Part shown: piece after piece, positions 6,311-8,339 of the stretch
Numbering within the stretch: the stretch's first letter is position 1
How the letters are laid out: every line of letters begins with the position of its first letter
NCBI GenBank assembly: GCA_025454075.1
Contig: JALOPD010000155.1
Span: forward strand, 1-8,339
Direction of reading: 5' to 3'
Source: Desulfobacterales bacterium
GTDB taxonomy: Bacteria; Desulfobacterota; Desulfobacteria; Desulfobacterales; UBA2174_A
DNA: 8,339 nt
The notes under the pieces: model-generated
Told to the model about the DNA's origin: nothing
Seen by the model: only the letters and a program-made list of their open reading frames with translations
Database searches by the model: none
Program-made: the position numbers and the translations under genes

Positions 6311-7264
6311 TCAGGCGGCGAAGACCATCTTCGTTCCCGACATGTTCAGCAGGAATCGATCCGGCATTTCGCGCTCGATGTGCACGGAGGCCCTGCGGCC
6401 GGTGCAGTGGGTGGGCACGATGTGGCGCGGATCGAACGCTTTGAGGGCTTCGGTGGTGTCGCCGATGATGGGCTCGAAATCCTCGCCGGTGAGGTGAAAT
6501 CCGCCCATCACCACGAAAATCGGCTCCACTCCGGTGACCTCGCGCGCATAGGCGACCGTGTTGACGATGCCGGCGTGGGCGCAGCCGGAGAGGACCACGA
6601 GGCCTTTTCCGCGGACATGGGCCACGACCGCGGAATCGTCTTCGATGGGGTCGAACTTTTCCGCGCCGCCTTCCTCATACCGGGCCTTCAGCAGGCCCTT
6701 CTCGAAATCCGTTCGTCTGGGAATCTCCCCCAGGAACAGCAGGGCGCCGTCGAGCAGAGGGTGCGGGGTCGGTGACGGCACGACCCGCACCCCCGCCGCT
6801 TCGATCCGCTCCCGGTCGAGAGCGGGCAGCTGCAGGCGGCGTTCCTCCGAAAGCTTGATGTAGCGCGCCCCCCGGAGGGCGGCCGGGTGCAGCACCAGTT
6901 CGACGCCCCGGCGGCCGAGGGTTTCCGCAAAGGCCGGCAGCCCGCCGTGGTGGTCCATATGCCCGTGGGAGAGGACCATGGCTTCGATCTCCGCCAAGTT
7001 CACTCCCAGGGTGCGCGCGTTCTGCCAGGCGCCCTGCGGGGAAAACCCGAAATCGAACAGCGCCCTCCGGGTCCGGCCCTCGACCTCCAGGCTGACCACG
7101 GCCGAGAACCCGTGCTCGGCCAGAATGCTGACCCGGCGGCCGGAGGCATCCGCCGATGCCGGCCGCTGGACGACGGCGGTGCCGTCATGCGCGGCGATGT
7201 CGATGTAGTTGTCCTGCAGGGTGAGGACCTCGACCTGGTCGACTTCCCGGAGTTGAATGGTCAT
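6311..7264 (-). CDS. Metallo-beta-lactamase-fold hydrolase, COG1237 type
   Basis: A 317-residue cytoplasmic MBL-fold protein. The metal site is complete: SHGHMDHHGG gives His100, His102, Asp104 and His105, with His230 (GCAHAGIVNTV), His257 (GGFHL) and His286 (PTHCTG). The GCAHAGIVNT, GGFHL and THCTG blocks are characteristic of the COG1237 group. Its members are often labelled dihydropteridine-ribofuranosylaminobenzene phosphate synthase after archaeal homologues, but that pathway is not indicated here. The real substrate is unknown. A very strong ribosome site, GAGGAGGAG, precedes the ATG. A possible 26-codon ORF ends 27 bp upstream on the same strand. The N-terminal 30 residues look like a separate short strand segment before the MBL fold. 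Confidence 0.9.
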   Translation of the reverse strand: MTIQLREVDQVEVLTLQDNYIDIAAHDGTAVVQRPASADASGRRVSILAEHGFSAVVSLEVEGRTRRALFDFGFSPQGAWQNARTLGVNLAEIEAMVLSHGHMDHHGGLPAFAETLGRRGVELVLHPAALRGARYIKLSEERRLQLPALDRERIEAAGVRVVPSPTPHPLLDGALLFLGEIPRRTDFEKGLLKARYEEGGAEKFDPIEDDSAVVAHVRGKGLVVLSGCAHAGIVNTVAYAREVTGVEPIFVVMGGFHLTGEDFEPIIGDTTEALKAFDPRHIVPTHCTGRRASVHIEREMPDRFLLNMSGTKMVFAA

Positions 7265-7291
7265 TGTCTCCTCCTCAAATCGTCTGCCTGA

Positions 7292-7372
7292 TTAATAATC
7301 GAGGCGCTCCCTGAGTTCATAATGAGATGAGCGCTGATCGAATCGTGCCAGATTCTTGCGATCATTGGTCAT
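7292..7372 (-). CDS. Possible 26-residue leader ORF upstream of the MBL gene
   Basis: On the minus strand an ATG at 7372 opens 26 codons (MTNDRKNLARFDQ, then RSSHYELRERLDY) and ends at TAA 7294-7292, leaving 27 bp before the MBL start. AAGGGAG lies 4 nt before the ATG, a little close but usable. The peptide is highly charged with no hydrophobic segment, so it is neither a signal peptide nor a typical attenuator rich in one amino acid. It could be a real microprotein, a translational coupler for the next gene, or chance. No similarity is recognised. Confidence 0.3.
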   Translation of the reverse strand: MTNDRKNLARFDQRSSHYELRERLDY

Positions 7373-7394
7373 TCATCTCCCTTCTTTGCCCAGA

Positions 7395-7425
7395 TTAGCT
7401 ATTGAACGGCTAAATTCAATATAAT
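7395..7425. promoter_or_regulatory. Interlocking inverted repeats with TATAAT box between divergent genes
   Basis: ATTGAA (7401-7406) and TTCAAT (7415-7420) form a perfect inverted repeat with an 8-bp spacer. TTAGC (7395-7399) and GCTAA (7409-7413) form a second one that interlocks with it. A plus-strand TATAAT occupies 7420-7425. On the minus strand TTGAAT (7419-7414) and TAATCT (7397-7392), 16 bp apart, could drive the MBL gene. This looks like an operator inside a divergent promoter region, and the MerR-like protein encoded downstream is an obvious candidate binder, since MerR proteins bind inverted repeats between promoter boxes. The plus-strand -35 element is poor, which would suit activator dependence. 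This is inference from position and symmetry. Confidence 0.4.
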
Positions 7426-7441
7426 AAGAGAAGCCATGGTT

Positions 7442-7494
7442 CCAGGGGTCGAGGAGCCAGGGGGGCAAGTGAAACGCCAGTGGACGCACTTGCC
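7442..7494. repeat. G-rich repeat tract and perfect 8-bp stem-loop
   Basis: CCAGGGG occurs at 7442-7448 and again at 7457-7463 within a G-rich tract of loosely repeated 7-8 bp units. Immediately after it, GGCAAGTG (7464-7471) and CACTTGCC (7487-7494) form a perfect 8-bp inverted repeat with a 15-nt loop. No T-run follows, so it is not a terminator. It could be a leader structure if transcription starts at the upstream TATAAT, or the remnant of a dispersed intergenic repeat. Confidence 0.45.
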
Positions 7495-7657
7495 ATGCGG
7501 CTTTCCCGGCTGAATATCGGACGGCTCGCTCCGGGCGGCATCATCGCCGGCTGCTTCTGCACCTCCGGCTGTCGGCACTATTCTGTTGACTATCTATTTG
7601 ATTGGGCATTAGGTGAAATTTACGTTTGCAAAAAGTCATTAATGAGTGAGGTCGCCT
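7495..7657. other. Leader or intergenic DNA before the MerR-like gene, no gene supported
   Basis: A GC-rich stretch up to about 7580 is followed by AT-rich DNA to the gene start. A TTGACT at 7586-7591 could be a -35 box, but no acceptable -10 lies 16-18 bp downstream. A plus-strand frame from a GTG at 7480 to 7680 is open, but it lacks a ribosome site and runs into the MerR-like gene, so it is not called. Confidence 0.5.
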
Positions 7658-8113
7658 ATGGATACCTACTCAACTCTTGACGCGTCACGCATTTTGGGGA
7701 TCGAGAAAACGAGGGTACGAGATTGGATCGTCAAAGGCTTTATCATACCATCCTGGCATAAAGCGATGGCGCGAGGAGACAAGAACCTGCTCACGTATGA
7801 CGATTTGTGCCATATCTATTTATTCCAGCAGCTCAGATCGAAAGGTTTCCATCGCACGCCCATCGCGTTCATCATCAAGGAATTAGCGAAGACAGGTTTC
7901 AGCAACAATCTGAAATCCGGCTTCCGGTACATGATCTGGAACACGAAATATCCAAAAGAGGGCGGAAAAGTGACGGTTGTGGCCAAGCTTCCCAATTCGT
8001 TGCTGGACACATCCATACAAGTGCTGGTGGACCTGTTGAAAGTCAAAATCGAAGTCGACCGCAAACGAGAAAAGAGGGGCGGCAAAAAGCAGCTCGATCA
8101 AGCGGCTCCATGA
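7658..8113 (+). CDS. MerR-like winged-helix DNA-binding protein
   Basis: A 151-residue protein. Residues 5-31 (STLDASRILGIEKTRVRDW, then KGFIIP) form the helix-turn-helix of MerR/HTH_17 proteins. The wing with YDDL at residues 47-50, followed by LFQQLRSKGF (55-64), matches the second MerR helix pair. There is no clear dimerisation coiled coil and no cysteine effector site like those of metal-sensing MerR proteins. The middle (about 68-130) is unrecognised and the C-terminus is a strongly basic tail rich in Lys/Arg. The ATG has GAGG 6 nt upstream; a GTG at 7646 in the same frame has no ribosome site. Its DNA is visibly richer in A/T (28 G/C of 60 in 7801-7860) than the flanks, suggesting horizontal acquisition. 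It might control itself or the divergent MBL gene. Confidence 0.75.
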   Translation: MDTYSTLDASRILGIEKTRVRDWIVKGFIIPSWHKAMARGDKNLLTYDDLCHIYLFQQLRSKGFHRTPIAFIIKELAKTGFSNNLKSGFRYMIWNTKYPKEGGKVTVVAKLPNSLLDTSIQVLVDLLKVKIEVDRKREKRGGKKQLDQAAP

Positions 8114-8177
8114 AAATGCCTCCCGGAGGTTTCTGCCCTTTCCGGGCGCGGGCGCTGCGGATGCGGCGCCGGGCGGC

Positions 8178-8339
8178 TCAGGCGGCCGCGATGGACGCCT
8201 CCCAGCCGATCATCGCTTTTTTGCGTGCCGGGCCGCCGCCGTAGTTGCCGAACTCGGCCGTCTTGCGGACGACCCGGTGGCAGGGGATGACGAAGGAGAC
8301 CGGGTTCCTGCCGACGGCGTTGCCGACGGCGCGCACGGC
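8178..8339 (-). CDS. O6-alkylguanine-DNA alkyltransferase (Ogt/Ada-C), C-terminal fragment
   Basis: The last 53 codons of a minus-strand gene whose start lies beyond the right edge. AVRAVGNAVGRNPVSFVIPC followed by HRVV is the hallmark of methylated-DNA-protein-cysteine methyltransferases. The Cys of PCHR (codon 8282-8280) is the suicide acceptor that takes the alkyl group from O6-alkylguanine. The following block, FGNYGGGPARKKAMIGWEA, is the usual C-terminal helix region and resembles Ada-type C-domains. Whether the full protein is a free-standing Ogt or carries an Ada regulatory domain cannot be seen. It converges on the MerR-like gene with a 64-bp gap that contains only a weak 4-bp stem-loop. 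Confidence 0.92.
   Translation of the reverse strand, partial: AVRAVGNAVGRNPVSFVIPCHRVVRKTAEFGNYGGGPARKKAMIGWEASIAAA

Noticed and set aside
7402..7425. TTGAAC and TATAAT as a constitutive sigma70 promoter
   Set aside because: Spacing is only 12 bp, too short for a normal promoter. Kept only as part of a possible regulated site.
7480..7680. 66-codon plus-strand frame from a GTG, with four cysteines
   Set aside because: No ribosome site, lies over the stem-loop, and overlaps the start of the MerR-like gene in another frame.
8119..8129. CCTCCCGGAGG as a bidirectional terminator between the convergent MerR-like and alkyltransferase genes
   Set aside because: Stem of only 4-5 bp. CATTTT follows on the minus strand, but the structure is too weak to call.

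Overview
The window reads as GC-rich chromosomal DNA of a Gram-negative bacterium. A Desulfobacterota/deltaproteobacterial source (sulfate-reducing or syntrophic type) is plausible from the gene mix, the style of the sdh genes and the short-period intergenic repeats. That placement is inference, because there is no rRNA or other phylogenetic marker here. No rRNA, tRNA, CRISPR array, transposase or phage gene was seen.

Layout. (1) 1-904, minus: N-terminal two thirds of a DHA2-type MFS drug exporter, cut by the left edge. (2) 905-1120: intergenic DNA with two clusters of imperfect 7-bp repeats. (3) 1121-2218, plus: class V PLP aminotransferase of the alanine-glyoxylate / pyridoxamine-pyruvate type. 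(4) 2466-4917, plus: flavoprotein and iron-sulfur subunits of a succinate dehydrogenase/fumarate reductase, one base apart, with no membrane-anchor gene on either side. A small helical TPR-like protein follows at 4993-5493 in the position an anchor might occupy. (5) 5575-6304, plus: a compact type II toxin-antitoxin module with a near-consensus sigma70 promoter, a tandem-palindrome operator, a Phd/YefM antitoxin and a FitB/VapC-like PIN toxin that overlaps it by 4 bp. (6) 6311-7264, minus: a COG1237-type metallo-beta-lactamase-fold protein, preceded by a possible 26-codon leader ORF. (7) 7265-7657: a 393-bp divergent intergenic region with interlocking inverted repeats around a TATAAT box, a guanine-rich repeat tract and a perfect 8-bp stem-loop. 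(8) 7658-8113, plus: a MerR-like DNA-binding protein in visibly more AT-rich DNA. (9) 8178-8339, minus: C-terminal end of an O6-alkylguanine-DNA alkyltransferase (Ogt/Ada-C), cut by the right edge.

How the parts fit. The sdhA-sdhB pair is clearly co-translated and the TPR gene probably shares the transcript; the aminotransferase may or may not be read through into it. The toxin-antitoxin unit is self-contained and self-regulated. The MerR-like gene and the MBL gene are divergent around a palindromic promoter region, so control of one by the other is possible but unproven. I found no convincing new multi-gene system. The points that most deserve a second look are the anchorless SdhAB with altered quinone-site residues plus its TPR neighbour, the small leader ORF upstream of the MBL gene, and the structured MerR/MBL intergenic region.
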